Assembly: GCF_004340665.1 (NCBI RefSeq)
Contig: NZ_SLWO01000008.1
Location: 124,001-188,000, forward strand
Reading direction: 5' to 3'
Length of the DNA: 64,000 bases
DNA from: Pedobacter psychrotolerans
GTDB lineage: Bacteria > Bacteroidota > Bacteroidia > Sphingobacteriales > Sphingobacteriaceae
This document shows, piece after piece, positions 45,428 through 54,423 of the stretch (positions are counted from its first letter, which is position 1; each line of letters begins with the position of its first letter). The position numbers were made by a program, and so were the translations under genes. The notes beneath the pieces were generated by a model. The model did no database searches, was not told the DNA's origin, and worked only from the letters and a program-made list of their open reading frames with translations.

Positions 45428-46759
45428 ATGGATGATTTTTTAGCTGCCCGCTCCCAAATGGCCTTATCATTAGGCTTTCACATTATTTTTTCCTGCATTG
45501 GTATGGTAATGCCATTTTTTATGGCTGTATCACACTATAAATGGTTAAAAACGAATGATGAGGTTTACAAAAATCTAACGAAGGCCTGGAGTAAAGGCGT
45601 TGCAATTTTTTTCGCTACTGGTGCAGTGTCTGGTACCATGTTATCATTTGAATTGGGTTTATTATGGCCTAAATTTATGGAACATGCAGGACCAATTTTC
45701 GGAATGCCCTTTTCGCTGGAGGGAACAGCTTTTTTTATCGAAGCAATAGCTTTAGGATTTTTTCTCTACGGATGGGACAAATTAAATAAATGGTTTCATT
45801 GGTTTACCGGAATGGTAGTAGGGGTGAGTGGTTTAGCCTCTGGAATTCTGGTTGTGGCTGCAAATGCCTGGATGAATAGTCCGGCAGGCTTTGATTTTGT
45901 AAATGGTCAATATCTCAATGTTGATCCTATACAGGCGATGTTTAATAAAGCTTGGTTCTCTCAAGCTTTGCATATGTGTTTAGCTGCATTCACGGCCACC
46001 GGATTTGCTGTGGCGGGTGTTCATGCTTTAATGATTTTAAGAAATCAAAATAAGGAATTTCATTTACAGGCATTTAAAATTGCTGCAGTATTTGCTTGTA
46101 TCGGCGCATTGTTACAGCCATTAAGTGGTGATATCTCTGCTAAAGATGTGGCAAAACGACAACCTGCTAAGCTCGCCGCTATGGAAGCACTGTATCAAAC
46201 GGAAAAGCCAGCACCACTGCTTATTGGCGGAATTGTAAATGAAAAGGAGAGAACCGTAAAAGGAGCAATTAAAATTCCCGGAGCCTTAAGCTTTTTGGCA
46301 CATGGCGATTTTAAGGCCGAAGTAAAGGGTTTAGATCAAATTCCTAAAGATCAGCAACCACCGGTTGCAATAACCCATTATGCCTTCCAGATGATGGTTG
46401 GAATAGGAACCTTGTTGGCACTGATTTCACTGGTTTATTTTATTCATTTGCTTAGGAAGAAATCTTTGTTAGAGAAACGTTGGCTGCTTAAATTATTTGT
46501 GCTTGCCATTCCTTTAGGTTACGTAGCGCTGGAGGCAGGCTGGGTAGTTACTGAAGTTGGACGTCAGCCATGGATTATTTATGGCATTATGCGCACCAAA
46601 GATGCAGTTACGCCAATGCCGGGAATTGCTTATTCATTTTACATTTTTTCAGCGATTTATTTATCCCTGAGTATTATTGTAGCCTTTTTACTCTACCGGC
46701 AAATTAAAATGGTTCCCGTTTTATACAACAATTCAACATCCGAAACCTCTAATCATTAA
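45428..46759 (+). CDS. cydA: Cytochrome bd-type quinol oxidase subunit I (short Q-loop)
   Basis: 443 residues, nine spans. His18 (LGFHIIF) is a heme ligand position, and GRQPWIIYGIMRT near the C-terminus is the conserved loop with the b558-side residues. The protein is about 80 residues shorter than E. coli CydA because the quinol-binding loop is short, as in cyanide-insensitive oxidase-like members. It reduces O2 to water with quinol, giving oxygen affinity and protection at low oxygen. cydB follows three bases later. Confidence 0.93.
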   Translation: MDDFLAARSQMALSLGFHIIFSCIGMVMPFFMAVSHYKWLKTNDEVYKNLTKAWSKGVAIFFATGAVSGTMLSFELGLLWPKFMEHAGPIFGMPFSLEGTAFFIEAIALGFFLYGWDKLNKWFHWFTGMVVGVSGLASGILVVAANAWMNSPAGFDFVNGQYLNVDPIQAMFNKAWFSQALHMCLAAFTATGFAVAGVHALMILRNQNKEFHLQAFKIAAVFACIGALLQPLSGDISAKDVAKRQPAKLAAMEALYQTEKPAPLLIGGIVNEKERTVKGAIKIPGALSFLAHGDFKAEVKGLDQIPKDQQPPVAITHYAFQMMVGIGTLLALISLVYFIHLLRKKSLLEKRWLLKLFVLAIPLGYVALEAGWVVTEVGRQPWIIYGIMRTKDAVTPMPGIAYSFYIFSAIYLSLSIIVAFLLYRQIKMVPVLYNNSTSETSNH

Positions 46760-46761
46760 TT

Positions 46762-47766
46762 ATGGAATATGTTGTAATTACCTTTTTATGTTTGGGCATA
46801 TTGCTATACTTTTTACTAGGCGGAGCAGATTTTGGTGCCGGCATTATTGAACTCTTTACATCAACTAAAAACCGGAGTCGTACCCGTAAAACCATGTATC
46901 AGGCAATAGGTCCGGTATGGGAAGCCAACCATATGTGGCTGATTATAGCAATTGTGATTCTATTTGTTGGCTTTCCGCATATTTATACCACCATGTCTGT
47001 TTACCTTCACATTCCATTACTCATTATGCTTATTGGGATTATTGCCCGTGGAACAGCCTTTGTTTTTCGACATTATGACGCCATAAAGGATGATATGCAA
47101 TGGCTTTACAATCGGATTTTTAGGTATTCCAGCTTCGTTACACCGCTTTTCCTGGGTATTATTGCCGGAAGTGTAATTTCGGGACACATCGATACTAATG
47201 CAAAAGATTTTCAATCTGCTTACATCTATAGTTGGTTAAACTGGTTTTCCATTTCGGTAGGTCTTTTTACGGTAGCACTCTGTGGATTTTTGGCTGCTAT
47301 TTACCTGATTGGTGAAACTGAAGATGCTCATGATAAACGCCGTTTTATCAAAAAAGCCGAATATATGAATATCGCGGCGGTAGTATTTGGTGCCATGGTT
47401 TTCATCGCTGCACAACTGGATAAAATTCCTTTAGTTGATTGGGTTTTTAAAAATCCAGTGGGCTTAACAGCGATTATTCTGGCCAGTTTATCATTGATTT
47501 TATTATGGTATTTTTTAATTAAGGGTAAAACACAAATTCTACGTGTTCTGGCAGGATTTCAGGTAACGATGATCCTGGTCGCCATCAGTTACGCACACTT
47601 TCCCAATTTTATTCGTTTAAAAAATGGAGATGCCATTTCACTCTTCGAAACGATCGGTCCGCAGAAAACCATTTACAGTTTAGGTTTGGCTTTGCTATTG
47701 GGAAGTATTCTGATTTTACCTTTCTTAGGATATTTGTTTTATAAGTTTAAAAAGAAAGAGGAATAG
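46762..47766 (+). CDS. cydB: Cytochrome bd-type quinol oxidase subunit II
   Basis: 334 residues, eight or nine spans. The N-terminus has the family signature LGGADFGAGIIELF, and GPVWEANHMWLI is the other conserved block. It partners CydA as the structural subunit. The gene starts two bases after the cydA stop. No cydX-like small gene or cydDC exporter was found within the window. Confidence 0.94.
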   Translation: MEYVVITFLCLGILLYFLLGGADFGAGIIELFTSTKNRSRTRKTMYQAIGPVWEANHMWLIIAIVILFVGFPHIYTTMSVYLHIPLLIMLIGIIARGTAFVFRHYDAIKDDMQWLYNRIFRYSSFVTPLFLGIIAGSVISGHIDTNAKDFQSAYIYSWLNWFSISVGLFTVALCGFLAAIYLIGETEDAHDKRRFIKKAEYMNIAAVVFGAMVFIAAQLDKIPLVDWVFKNPVGLTAIILASLSLILLWYFLIKGKTQILRVLAGFQVTMILVAISYAHFPNFIRLKNGDAISLFETIGPQKTIYSLGLALLLGSILILPFLGYLFYKFKKKEE

Positions 47767-48213
47767 GTGCAAGTCTAAAGTTGTTAGTCAATAATCAGGC
47801 ACACGAAAACGATAATAGCAAAATTCAAAAAAGCATTTATCTAAATCTAATTGTGGCATTTCGCTACGAGTCAACGCATTTAGCGATTGCATTAAGATTG
47901 CTTCGGCGGCTGAAGGAGCCTTCTCGCAAAGACGAAAATGGATTGGACAGAAAAATTGCAAGCGGGCAACTTTGCTTCTTTGGTTGGCCAAAGAAGAGCA
48001 CCCGTCCGGCCAGGACGAGAATAAAATCGAAATTGTAGCAAACCCTGGATGTAAGGTCTTTCGATTAATTGAAGGCTCAGCCTTTCATCGCTTGCAGATG
48101 CTTCGTACCTCAGCATGACAGCATATTCAAAAAGTAATGCTTAAAAAAGTATTTTCATCTTGCCAAGTTATGATTGAAAGAACTTGTTACGGAATATCCT
48201 GCCAATCGCAAAA
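47767..48213. repeat. Gene-free stretch of degenerate dispersed repeats
   Basis: A block at 47881-47934 (TAGCGATTGCATTAAGATTG then CTTCG and later CTCGCAAAGACG) is an inverted-orientation copy of the element at 53329-53367, with a longer central insert. Two small hairpins follow: CTTTGG/CCAAAG near 47979 and CGTCC/GGACG near 48003. A second element type lies near 48082-48119. Frames up to 85 codons cross this region on both strands but have no protein-like features. Confidence 0.6.
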
Positions 48214-48245
48214 AAAAGGAGCATCTGTTTAGAAATGCTCCTTTT
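48214..48245. terminator. Intrinsic terminator of the M28 peptidase gene
   Basis: AAAAGGAGCAT (48214-48224) pairs perfectly with ATGCTCCTTTT (48235-48245). It is symmetrical, with its main role 20 bases past the peptidase stop on the minus strand. Confidence 0.88.
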
Positions 48246-48264
48246 GAAATATGTTTATCATTAT

Positions 48265-49812
48265 TTACAAACCACCTTTTCTGGTTGCTTTTCTTTGTTC
48301 AGGCCAGGTAGCAGGTTTTCCGGTGCGTTCATTAACAGGCAAATCTGTGGCTTTTTCTGTTGATGTTTTTTCAGGATCCTCGCAAGCCATATAAACCATG
48401 ATTGCCGCTAAAATTACATTGCTTCGAATTTCATCAAAAACCAATTTATCATAACTATCGCGGTTGGTGTGCCAGGTATATGTTCCATAATCCCAACTGG
48501 TAGAACTTAAAGAATAACCTAAAGCACCAGCAGCTACGAAAGATGCAAAGTCAGACCCACCTGCACCAGGCATGCCAGGGAAACTGGTTTTGATTTGATT
48601 TTTAATTGTGTCTGGTACTGCATTTAGCCAACGGGTAATATAATCTTTAGATTTTGCAAAACCTTGACCGCCGATATTTACTACCCGACCTGTTCCATTA
48701 TCCTGATTAAATAAGGCTTGTAGGTTACTAACAATTTCCGGATGATCTTCAACAAAAGCCCTCGATCCATTTAATCCCTGTTCTTCACTTCCCCAATGAC
48801 CCACCAAAATAGTGCGTTTTGGATTAGGATAAAACTTTTTCAAAATGCGCATGGCTTCCATCATCATGATGGTTCCAGAACCATTATCTGTTGCGCCACT
48901 TGCACCATCCCAAGAATCGAAGTGTGCCGATAACATTACATATTCTTTGGGTTTCTGCTTTCCTTTGATTTCTGCAATCGTATTAAAGGTTGGTACAACA
49001 CCTAATTTTTTAGATTCTGATTCTATTTTGAGCATTGGTTTATTGCCATTTAAAGCCAAACGATAAACCAAACCATAATCTTCAACAGATAAATCCAAAG
49101 TAGGAACTTTAGTGGTATTGGCGCCAAATATTTTATCTACTCCAAAACCTTGTGACCAATTGTTAATCACTATTGCAACTGCACCAGCGTTTTCTAATGC
49201 CACAGGAAGTGTTTTAGCATTGTAACCTGTTTTAGACATACTTGCCGTCCATGATTTCAATGCCTCGGTTTTTTCTTTTTTGAATTTTTCAAATAGATCT
49301 TTCGTTGCAAATTCTTCCCAGTTTTTTTCTGGTCGGCCAGACAGTTGATTGAATGAAATTAATACAATTTTACCTTTAACGCTTGGTAACCATTTCTGGA
49401 AAGCAACAGAATCAGTAGTGGCAGGAAGAATAATCGCTTCTGCATGAATTGGTTGTCCATTTGTAGATGGACTCCAGGCCAATTGAGTTCCTTCCAATGT
49501 TCTTAACCGTGGGCTTACTAAATCAATATGCGTAATGCCACGTTCCCAGCCGGCCCATTCGCCCCATTTTTCATTCTTTGCAGAGATTCCCCAATCACTG
49601 TATTTTTTTACTGCCCAGTCGTTGGCTTGCTTCATTTGCGGAGATCCGACTAAACGTGGTCCAACGACATCCAAAAGTTCGTGAGCGAGTTTTTCTAGTT
49701 GTGAGTTTTCATTTACTTCTTTTACGATGTTGTCAATTACTTTTTTGTCTTGTGCAAAAGCAAAAACAGAGGTAAATAGGAGTAAAGTTGGTAAGAGTAG
49801 TTTTTTATTCAT
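48265..49812 (-). CDS. Secreted M28-family zinc aminopeptidase with PA domain
   Basis: 515 residues. A signal peptide (about 1-20, ending FAFAQ) is followed by an N-terminal region and a PA insert (about 105-260). The M28 catalytic domain shows SAHFDSWDGASGATDNGSG (His and bridging Asp), GSEEQGLNGS (catalytic Glu-Glu), and a late TWHTNRD His ligand. It should trim peptides in the periplasm or outside. The C-terminal tail is charged and lacks a sorting domain. It is monocistronic. Confidence 0.92.
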   Translation of the reverse strand: MNKKLLLPTLLLFTSVFAFAQDKKVIDNIVKEVNENSQLEKLAHELLDVVGPRLVGSPQMKQANDWAVKKYSDWGISAKNEKWGEWAGWERGITHIDLVSPRLRTLEGTQLAWSPSTNGQPIHAEAIILPATTDSVAFQKWLPSVKGKIVLISFNQLSGRPEKNWEEFATKDLFEKFKKEKTEALKSWTASMSKTGYNAKTLPVALENAGAVAIVINNWSQGFGVDKIFGANTTKVPTLDLSVEDYGLVYRLALNGNKPMLKIESESKKLGVVPTFNTIAEIKGKQKPKEYVMLSAHFDSWDGASGATDNGSGTIMMMEAMRILKKFYPNPKRTILVGHWGSEEQGLNGSRAFVEDHPEIVSNLQALFNQDNGTGRVVNIGGQGFAKSKDYITRWLNAVPDTIKNQIKTSFPGMPGAGGSDFASFVAAGALGYSLSSTSWDYGTYTWHTNRDSYDKLVFDEIRSNVILAAIMVYMACEDPEKTSTEKATDLPVNERTGKPATWPEQRKATRKGGL

Positions 49813-49898
49813 AATAGGGTTAGTTAATGATGTGCTAATTTAATGAATAAGCACCATGGAAATGGATGTTAATGGAAATGTTGCAGATAGCACATAAT

Positions 49899-49930
49899 AA
49901 ACCTATAGGTCTTAAAGACCTTATAGGTTT
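49899..49930. repeat. Palindromic element (AACCTATAGG type)
   Basis: AAACCTATA-GGTCTT and its inverted copy AAGACC-TTATAGGTTT form a near-perfect palindrome with one extra base. A similar unit is found at 55836-55868. It lies between the M28 gene and the accD terminator. Confidence 0.65.
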
Positions 49931-49941
49931 TATATAGAAAC

Positions 49942-49986
49942 AAAAAGCAGGACTGAATTAACCGAAGTTATTCAAGCCCTGCTTTT
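49942..49986 (-). terminator. Intrinsic terminator downstream of accD
   Basis: AAAAGCAGG (49943-49951) pairs with CCTGCTTTT (49978-49986), with an inner GAATTAA/TTATTC stem. On the minus strand it is followed by T residues. It lies 73 bases past the accD stop, beyond the word repeat. Confidence 0.8.
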
Positions 49987-50021
49987 CCCATTATATTTTA
50001 ATTGTTAATTAGTCGATTTGC

Positions 50022-50053
50022 ACAAATGAACAAATGACTATTGAACTACTGAA
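50022..50053. repeat. Octamer word repeat at the accD 3' end
   Basis: ACAAATGA, ACAAATGA, CTATTGAA and CTACTGAA run consecutively in steps of exactly eight bases and end five bases before the accD stop codon (plus-strand view). Confidence 0.65.
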
Positions 50054-50058
50054 CCAAT

Positions 50059-50904
50059 TTAATTATTCATCATTTTAATAAAAGCGCTTATTTTAGCTTT
50101 CATTGCTCTTCTATCTACGATAAAATCAAGAAATCCATGTTCCAGAACAAATTCTGAAGTTTGGAAACCTTTTGGTAAATCTTTTTTAATGGTTTCTTTA
50201 ATCACCCTTGGACCAGCAAAGCCTATTAAAGCGCCTGGTTCTGCGATATTAATATCACCAAGCATCGCATAGGATGCCGTTACACCACCAGTAGTTGGAT
50301 CTGTCAGTAAAGAGATATATGGAATTTTTGCCTGACTTAATAAAGCTAGTTTTGCTGATGTTTTAGCCATTTGCATTAATGAAAACGCAGCTTCCATCAT
50401 TCGTGCACCACCAGACTTTGAAATCATCAGAAATGGTACTTTATGTTTAATAGAATAATCAATTGAGCGGGCAATTTTTTCACCTACTACTGATCCCATA
50501 GAACCGCCTATGAATGCAAAATCCATACACGCTATTACTAACTCTTGTCCATCAATTTTACCAACACCTGCTCGAATAGCATCCTTAAGACCTGTTTTTG
50601 CCTGACTTTCTACAATTCTTTCTGTATAAGGTTTATTGTCGTTAAAGTTTAAAGGATCGCCAGATGTTAAATTGGCTAAAAGTTCTTTAAAATCATTATT
50701 GTCAAATAATACTTCGAAATATTCTTTGGAACCTACTCTCAAATGGTAATTACAGTAATGACAAACGTATTTGTTTTCTTGTAATTCAGTTTGATGTAGT
50801 GGTTTTTTACAATTTGGACACTTATTCCACACGCCATCAGGTGCCTCTTTCTTCTCTTCTGTTGTGGTAATGATACCTTTATTTTCTCTTTTAAACCAAG
50901 CCAT
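50059..50904 (-). CDS. accD: Acetyl-CoA carboxylase carboxyltransferase subunit beta
   Basis: 281 residues from ATG 50904 (MAWFKRENKG); an upstream in-frame ATG at 50931 would add nine atypical residues. The zinc ribbon is CPNCKKPL...CHYC (two CxxC pairs, about 29-51). The crotonase-like core contains SKSGGARMMEAAFSLMQM and TDPTTGGVTASYAMLGD. It transfers CO2 from carboxybiotin to acetyl-CoA with AccA to make malonyl-CoA. Confidence 0.95.
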   Translation of the reverse strand: MAWFKRENKGIITTTEEKKEAPDGVWNKCPNCKKPLHQTELQENKYVCHYCNYHLRVGSKEYFEVLFDNNDFKELLANLTSGDPLNFNDNKPYTERIVESQAKTGLKDAIRAGVGKIDGQELVIACMDFAFIGGSMGSVVGEKIARSIDYSIKHKVPFLMISKSGGARMMEAAFSLMQMAKTSAKLALLSQAKIPYISLLTDPTTGGVTASYAMLGDINIAEPGALIGFAGPRVIKETIKKDLPKGFQTSEFVLEHGFLDFIVDRRAMKAKISAFIKMMNN

Positions 50905-51173
50905 ATAATTTTTTAAAGAATTGGATTGCAAAGAAACGAAAAATATAATAAAGTCAGACCTTATTGAAACTAAAAATAGTCTTTGCTACATTGGTTAACA
51001 GTCAATTGTCAATAACCGATAAAATTATTGATTCATCGAAAACGTGACTTGGCTTAATGTTGGTAATGCATTGTAGATAGAAGTGTGTGTTTCTTACACT
51101 AAGGATAATGTGTTTTTTACACCAAAGAGGCCTTATTTGGTTGTGGAGCAAATAATTCTGTTGTTACAAAAGC

Positions 51174-51202
51174 TTGTAATGTTATTTTTTTTTATAACTT
51201 CG
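51174..51202 (+). promoter_or_regulatory. Candidate fbaA promoter
   Basis: TTG (51174-51176), an 18-base spacer and TAACTTCG (51195-51202) fit the Bacteroidota pattern with one deviation in the -7 box, 22 bases ahead of the ATG. Confidence 0.4.
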
Positions 51203-51224
51203 GACTTAATAAAATTAACAAGAG

Positions 51225-52304
51225 ATGAGTTTAAAAGGCTACAAAGGCGTAATTTACGGAGATGCCGTTCAAGAATTGTTTGAGCAGGCTAAAAAACATC
51301 AGTTTGCTTTACCAGCAGTAAACGTAACCGGTACAAATACGGTTAATGCGGTATTGGAAACTGCTAAGGCAGTAAATTCGCCTGTTATGATTCAATTGTC
51401 TAATGGTGGTGCGCAATTTTACGCAGGTAAATCTTTAGATAATGAGAAATTACAGGCATGTATTTTAGGTGCAGTATCTGCAGCTAAACATGTACATTTA
51501 TTGGCAGAACATTATGGTGTTGCCGTGGTTTTACATACTGACCACGCCGCTAAAAAATTGTTGCCTTGGATTGACGGCCTTTTAGATCATGGCGAAAAAT
51601 TCTTCGCTGAAACAGGTAAACCTTTATTTTCTTCACATATGTTAGACCTTTCTGAAGAATCGATCGAAGAAAACATGGAAATTTCTGCGAAATACCTAGA
51701 ACGCATGTCTAAAATGAACATGACGATCGAAATTGAATTAGGTGTTACAGGTGGTGAAGAAGATGGTGTTGATAACAGTGATGTTGATAGTTCAAAATTA
51801 TATACTCAGCCAAGTGAAGTTGCTTATGCTTACGAAGAATTAAGCAAAGTATCGCCACGTTTTACAGTTGCGGCAGCGTTTGGCAACGTTCATGGTGTAT
51901 ATAAACCAGGTAACGTGAAATTACAACCAGTTATTTTGAAGAATTCTCAGGATTATGTGAAAGAGAAATTTGCATTAACTGCTGAGAAACCAATTAACTT
52001 TGTATTCCATGGTGGTTCTGGTTCTTCTCAGGAAGAAATCAGAGAAGCAATTTCTTATGGTGCTATTAAAATGAATATTGATACCGATATGCAATGGGCA
52101 TTTTGGGAAGGTATTTTAGAATATTACAAAAAGAATGAAGCTTTTCTTCAAGGTCAGATTGGTAATCCAGATGGCGATGATAAACCAAATAAAAAATATT
52201 ATGATCCACGCGTTTGGTTACGTAAAGGTGAGGAAACATTTGTAAAGCGTTTAACTACTGCATTTGAAGATTTAAATTGCATTAACGCAAATGATAAATT
52301 ATAG
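51225..52304 (+). CDS. fbaA: Class II fructose-bisphosphate aldolase
   Basis: 359 residues, E. coli FbaA length. LPAVNVTGTNTVNAVLE, the zinc-binding HTDHAAKK, EIELGVTGGEEDGVDNS and VFHGGSGSS are all standard. It cleaves fructose-1,6-bisphosphate in glycolysis and runs in reverse in gluconeogenesis. Single gene with its own promoter candidate and terminator. Confidence 0.96.
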   Translation: MSLKGYKGVIYGDAVQELFEQAKKHQFALPAVNVTGTNTVNAVLETAKAVNSPVMIQLSNGGAQFYAGKSLDNEKLQACILGAVSAAKHVHLLAEHYGVAVVLHTDHAAKKLLPWIDGLLDHGEKFFAETGKPLFSSHMLDLSEESIEENMEISAKYLERMSKMNMTIEIELGVTGGEEDGVDNSDVDSSKLYTQPSEVAYAYEELSKVSPRFTVAAAFGNVHGVYKPGNVKLQPVILKNSQDYVKEKFALTAEKPINFVFHGGSGSSQEEIREAISYGAIKMNIDTDMQWAFWEGILEYYKKNEAFLQGQIGNPDGDDKPNKKYYDPRVWLRKGEETFVKRLTTAFEDLNCINANDKL

Positions 52305-52335
52305 GTCTGTTAAATTTTAACATTTCTATAACAAG

Positions 52336-52370
52336 AAAGCGCCATTGGTTTAAAAACTGATGGCGCTTTT
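52336..52370 (+). terminator. Intrinsic terminator of fbaA
   Basis: AAAGCGCCAT (52336-52345) pairs perfectly with ATGGCGCTTT (52360-52369), followed by T-rich sequence. Confidence 0.9.
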
Positions 52371-52408
52371 GTTTGTTTTTATAATTACATTTAAGCAAAC
52401 ATTACCTG

Positions 52409-52891
52409 ATGAAAAAATCTAAAAACGATAAAAAGGAGAATAACTTTTTTGAGAAGTTTGCCAATGCTGCTACCAAATTTACAGGCAGTTCAATTGCTTT
52501 TATTGCAGCTACTGCAATTGTCATTTTATGGGCATTAACAGGACCGGTTTTTCATTATTCTGAAACCTGGCAGTTGGTCATCAATACCGGAACAACCATT
52601 ATCACATTTTTGATGGTATTTCTTATTCAGAAAGCACAGAATAAAGATGGAAAAGCTATACAATTAAAATTAAATGAATTGATAGCTGCCCAGCAGGGAG
52701 CAAGTAACCGTATGGTTGATATTGAAGATTTAAGTGAGCGGGAACTTGATCAGCTACACAAATTTTACGTTACGATTGCTGCACTTGCCAAAAAAGAGGC
52801 CGATATTCACTGCTCGCACTCTATCGATGTTGCTGAGGCATTGAATGAGGCAAAATTAGATACGAATAAACACTTTAAACAACATAAATAA
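52409..52891 (+). CDS. Low-affinity iron permease family protein
   Basis: 160 residues with two close membrane spans (about 29-50 and 55-75) in the form SSIAFIAATAIVILWALTGP...TIITFLMVFLIQKAQNKDG. This is typical of the PF04120 family. A soluble C-terminal part (RMVDIEDLSERELDQL) follows. The iron link comes from the yeast relative Fet4; transport by bacterial members is unproven. The stop overlaps the acetyltransferase start (TAATG). Confidence 0.83.
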   Translation: MKKSKNDKKENNFFEKFANAATKFTGSSIAFIAATAIVILWALTGPVFHYSETWQLVINTGTTIITFLMVFLIQKAQNKDGKAIQLKLNELIAAQQGASNRMVDIEDLSERELDQLHKFYVTIAALAKKEADIHCSHSIDVAEALNEAKLDTNKHFKQHK

Positions 52892-53313
52892 TGAGTTTGC
52901 AAGTTCAAAAAGTTATTCATCCTGAAGATCTGGATAAAGTATTTGCTATACGTAAAATCGTTTTCGTAGATGAACAAAATTGCCCGCCAGAACTGGAGTG
53001 GGAGCATGAAGAAGAATCCACACATTTTTTAGCCACAAACAATGGTCAGCCATGTGGTGCCTGCCGCTGGAGAAAAACTGATGCAGGTTATAAATTAGAG
53101 CGTTTTGCCGTGCTCAAAGATTTTAGAGGGCAAGGAGTAGGACGGGCGTTAATTGCCGAAGCTTTATCTGATTTACCAGAAGATGCCCATTATATTTACT
53201 TAAACTCGCAGCTTGATGCCATGAGTTTATATGCCAAATTCGGTTTTATCGCGGAAGGGGAACAGTTTGAAGAAGCTGGTATTCAGCATTTTAAAATGGT
53301 GAAGAAGGTTTAA
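52891..53313 (+). CDS. GNAT-family N-acetyltransferase
   Basis: 140 residues. The acetyl-CoA loop is FRGQGVGRALI (motif A, preceded by LERFAVL), followed by YLNSQLDAMSLYAKFGF as motif B. It resembles the ElaA-like subgroup (FAIRKIVFVDEQNCP at the N-terminus). Substrate unknown. Translationally coupled to the permease-like gene. Confidence 0.9.
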   Translation: MSLQVQKVIHPEDLDKVFAIRKIVFVDEQNCPPELEWEHEEESTHFLATNNGQPCGACRWRKTDAGYKLERFAVLKDFRGQGVGRALIAEALSDLPEDAHYIYLNSQLDAMSLYAKFGFIAEGEQFEEAGIQHFKMVKKV

Positions 53314-53328
53314 GATTAGAAGATAAAT

Positions 53329-53427
53329 CGTCTTTGCGAGGCACGAAGCAATCTTAATGCGATCGCTATCATATAAGTTTATTTCCCCACCCACAGTTGT
53401 AGGATTGCTTCGTGCCTCGCAATGACG
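53329..53427. repeat. Large inverted-repeat element between convergent genes
   Basis: Arms 53329-53354 and 53401-53427 are inverted copies of CGTCWTTGCGAGGCACGAAG followed by CAATCYT, differing at one or two positions, separated by about 46 bases. Related copies occur at 47881-47934 and, more diverged, at 59243-59286 (GTTATGGCGAGGCACAG, GAAGCAATCC). It sits between the acetyltransferase and HMG-CoA lyase stops and may end both transcripts. Confidence 0.8.
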
Positions 53428-53440
53428 TGAAGGCTGAAAA

Positions 53441-54301
53441 TCACCTAAATATCTTCCCGGATAAAACCATTGCCTCATTCCATTTAGCCATATTAAGGTT
53501 TAAATTTTCACCTTTTGAATTTAAAAAATTGATTACATCTTCCGTCGCAATATTTCCAGTAAGGTCGTCAGCAGCCATTGGGCAACCTCCAAAACCTTTT
53601 AAGGCAGAATCAATTCGTTTTACACCTGAATTATAAGCAGCTTCAATTTTTTCAAACCTTTCAGCAGGAGTGGAGTGCAAATGAATACCAATTTCTGAAT
53701 GGCTAAATTTAGATAGGAGCTTTGGTAGAATTTCGTTTATTTTTTCAAGAGTTGAAATACCCACAGTATCAGCCAGTGACAAAATTTCTACGCCTTTATC
53801 AACTAGCACATCTGCCCATTTTTCTACAATTTCGTAGTTCCATTCATCACCATAAGGATTGCCAAAACCCATTGATAAATATACTACAGCTGTTTTGTTA
53901 TGCTTTGCACATAGAGATAGCATTTCTTCGACGGTTGCTAACGACTGTTCGATGCTGGAATTGGTATTTCGTTGCTGGAAGGTTTCTGAGATAGAAAATG
54001 GAAAACCGAGATAGCTGATCGCTTCATGATTTACAGCGAGTTTTACCCCCTTCAAATTAGCAATAATAGCTAACAGTTTAGTATTGGTTGTACTCAAGTC
54101 TAATTTACCTAAAACTTCGGCTGTATCTGCCAACTGTGGGATAGCCCTTGGCGATACAAAACTTCCAAAATCAAGCGTATCAAAACCGACCTGTAGCAGT
54201 AAATTCAAATATTCTGCTTTAAGATCTGTTGGAATAAAATTATGTAAGCCCTGCATGGCATCACGGGGGCACTCCACTATTTTAAATTTATGCTCACTCA
54301 T
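53441..54301 (-). CDS. Hydroxymethylglutaryl-CoA lyase
   Basis: 286 residues. HMGL-like TIM barrel: KIVECPRDAMQG carries the catalytic Arg and Asp, SFVSPRAIPQLADT the substrate pocket, and GIHLHSTP the metal His pair. The loop LKGFGGCPMAADDLTGN has the active-site Cys. It splits HMG-CoA to acetoacetate and acetyl-CoA in leucine degradation. No other leucine-pathway gene is adjacent. Confidence 0.92.
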   Translation of the reverse strand: MSEHKFKIVECPRDAMQGLHNFIPTDLKAEYLNLLLQVGFDTLDFGSFVSPRAIPQLADTAEVLGKLDLSTTNTKLLAIIANLKGVKLAVNHEAISYLGFPFSISETFQQRNTNSSIEQSLATVEEMLSLCAKHNKTAVVYLSMGFGNPYGDEWNYEIVEKWADVLVDKGVEILSLADTVGISTLEKINEILPKLLSKFSHSEIGIHLHSTPAERFEKIEAAYNSGVKRIDSALKGFGGCPMAADDLTGNIATEDVINFLNSKGENLNLNMAKWNEAMVLSGKIFR

Positions 54302-54390
54302 GGTGCTATTGATTGTTTAACCGCAAAATGCATAATGTTTATTACAAAGAAAAAAGTAAAGCAAACATTTTCCGGTACTAAAAGTTTGCA

Positions 54391-54423
54391 CTAATGACTA
54401 ATGACTAATGACTAATGACTAAT
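54391..54423. repeat. Heptamer repeat CTAATGA overlapping a stop codon
   Basis: Four complete copies of CTAATGA and a partial fifth run without interruption. The last 12 bases (54412-54423) encode Ile-Ser-His-stop of the NADH dehydrogenase on the minus strand. Confidence 0.9.

Noticed and set aside
47781..48038. Plus-strand frame of 85 codons after cydB, with overlapping minus-strand frames
   Set aside because: It lies entirely in dispersed repeat sequence, has no protein-like composition or start context, and the region matches repeat copies at 53329-53367.
51083..51283. 66-codon frame upstream of and overlapping fbaA
   Set aside because: It overlaps the promoter candidate and the fbaA start in another frame and has no family features.
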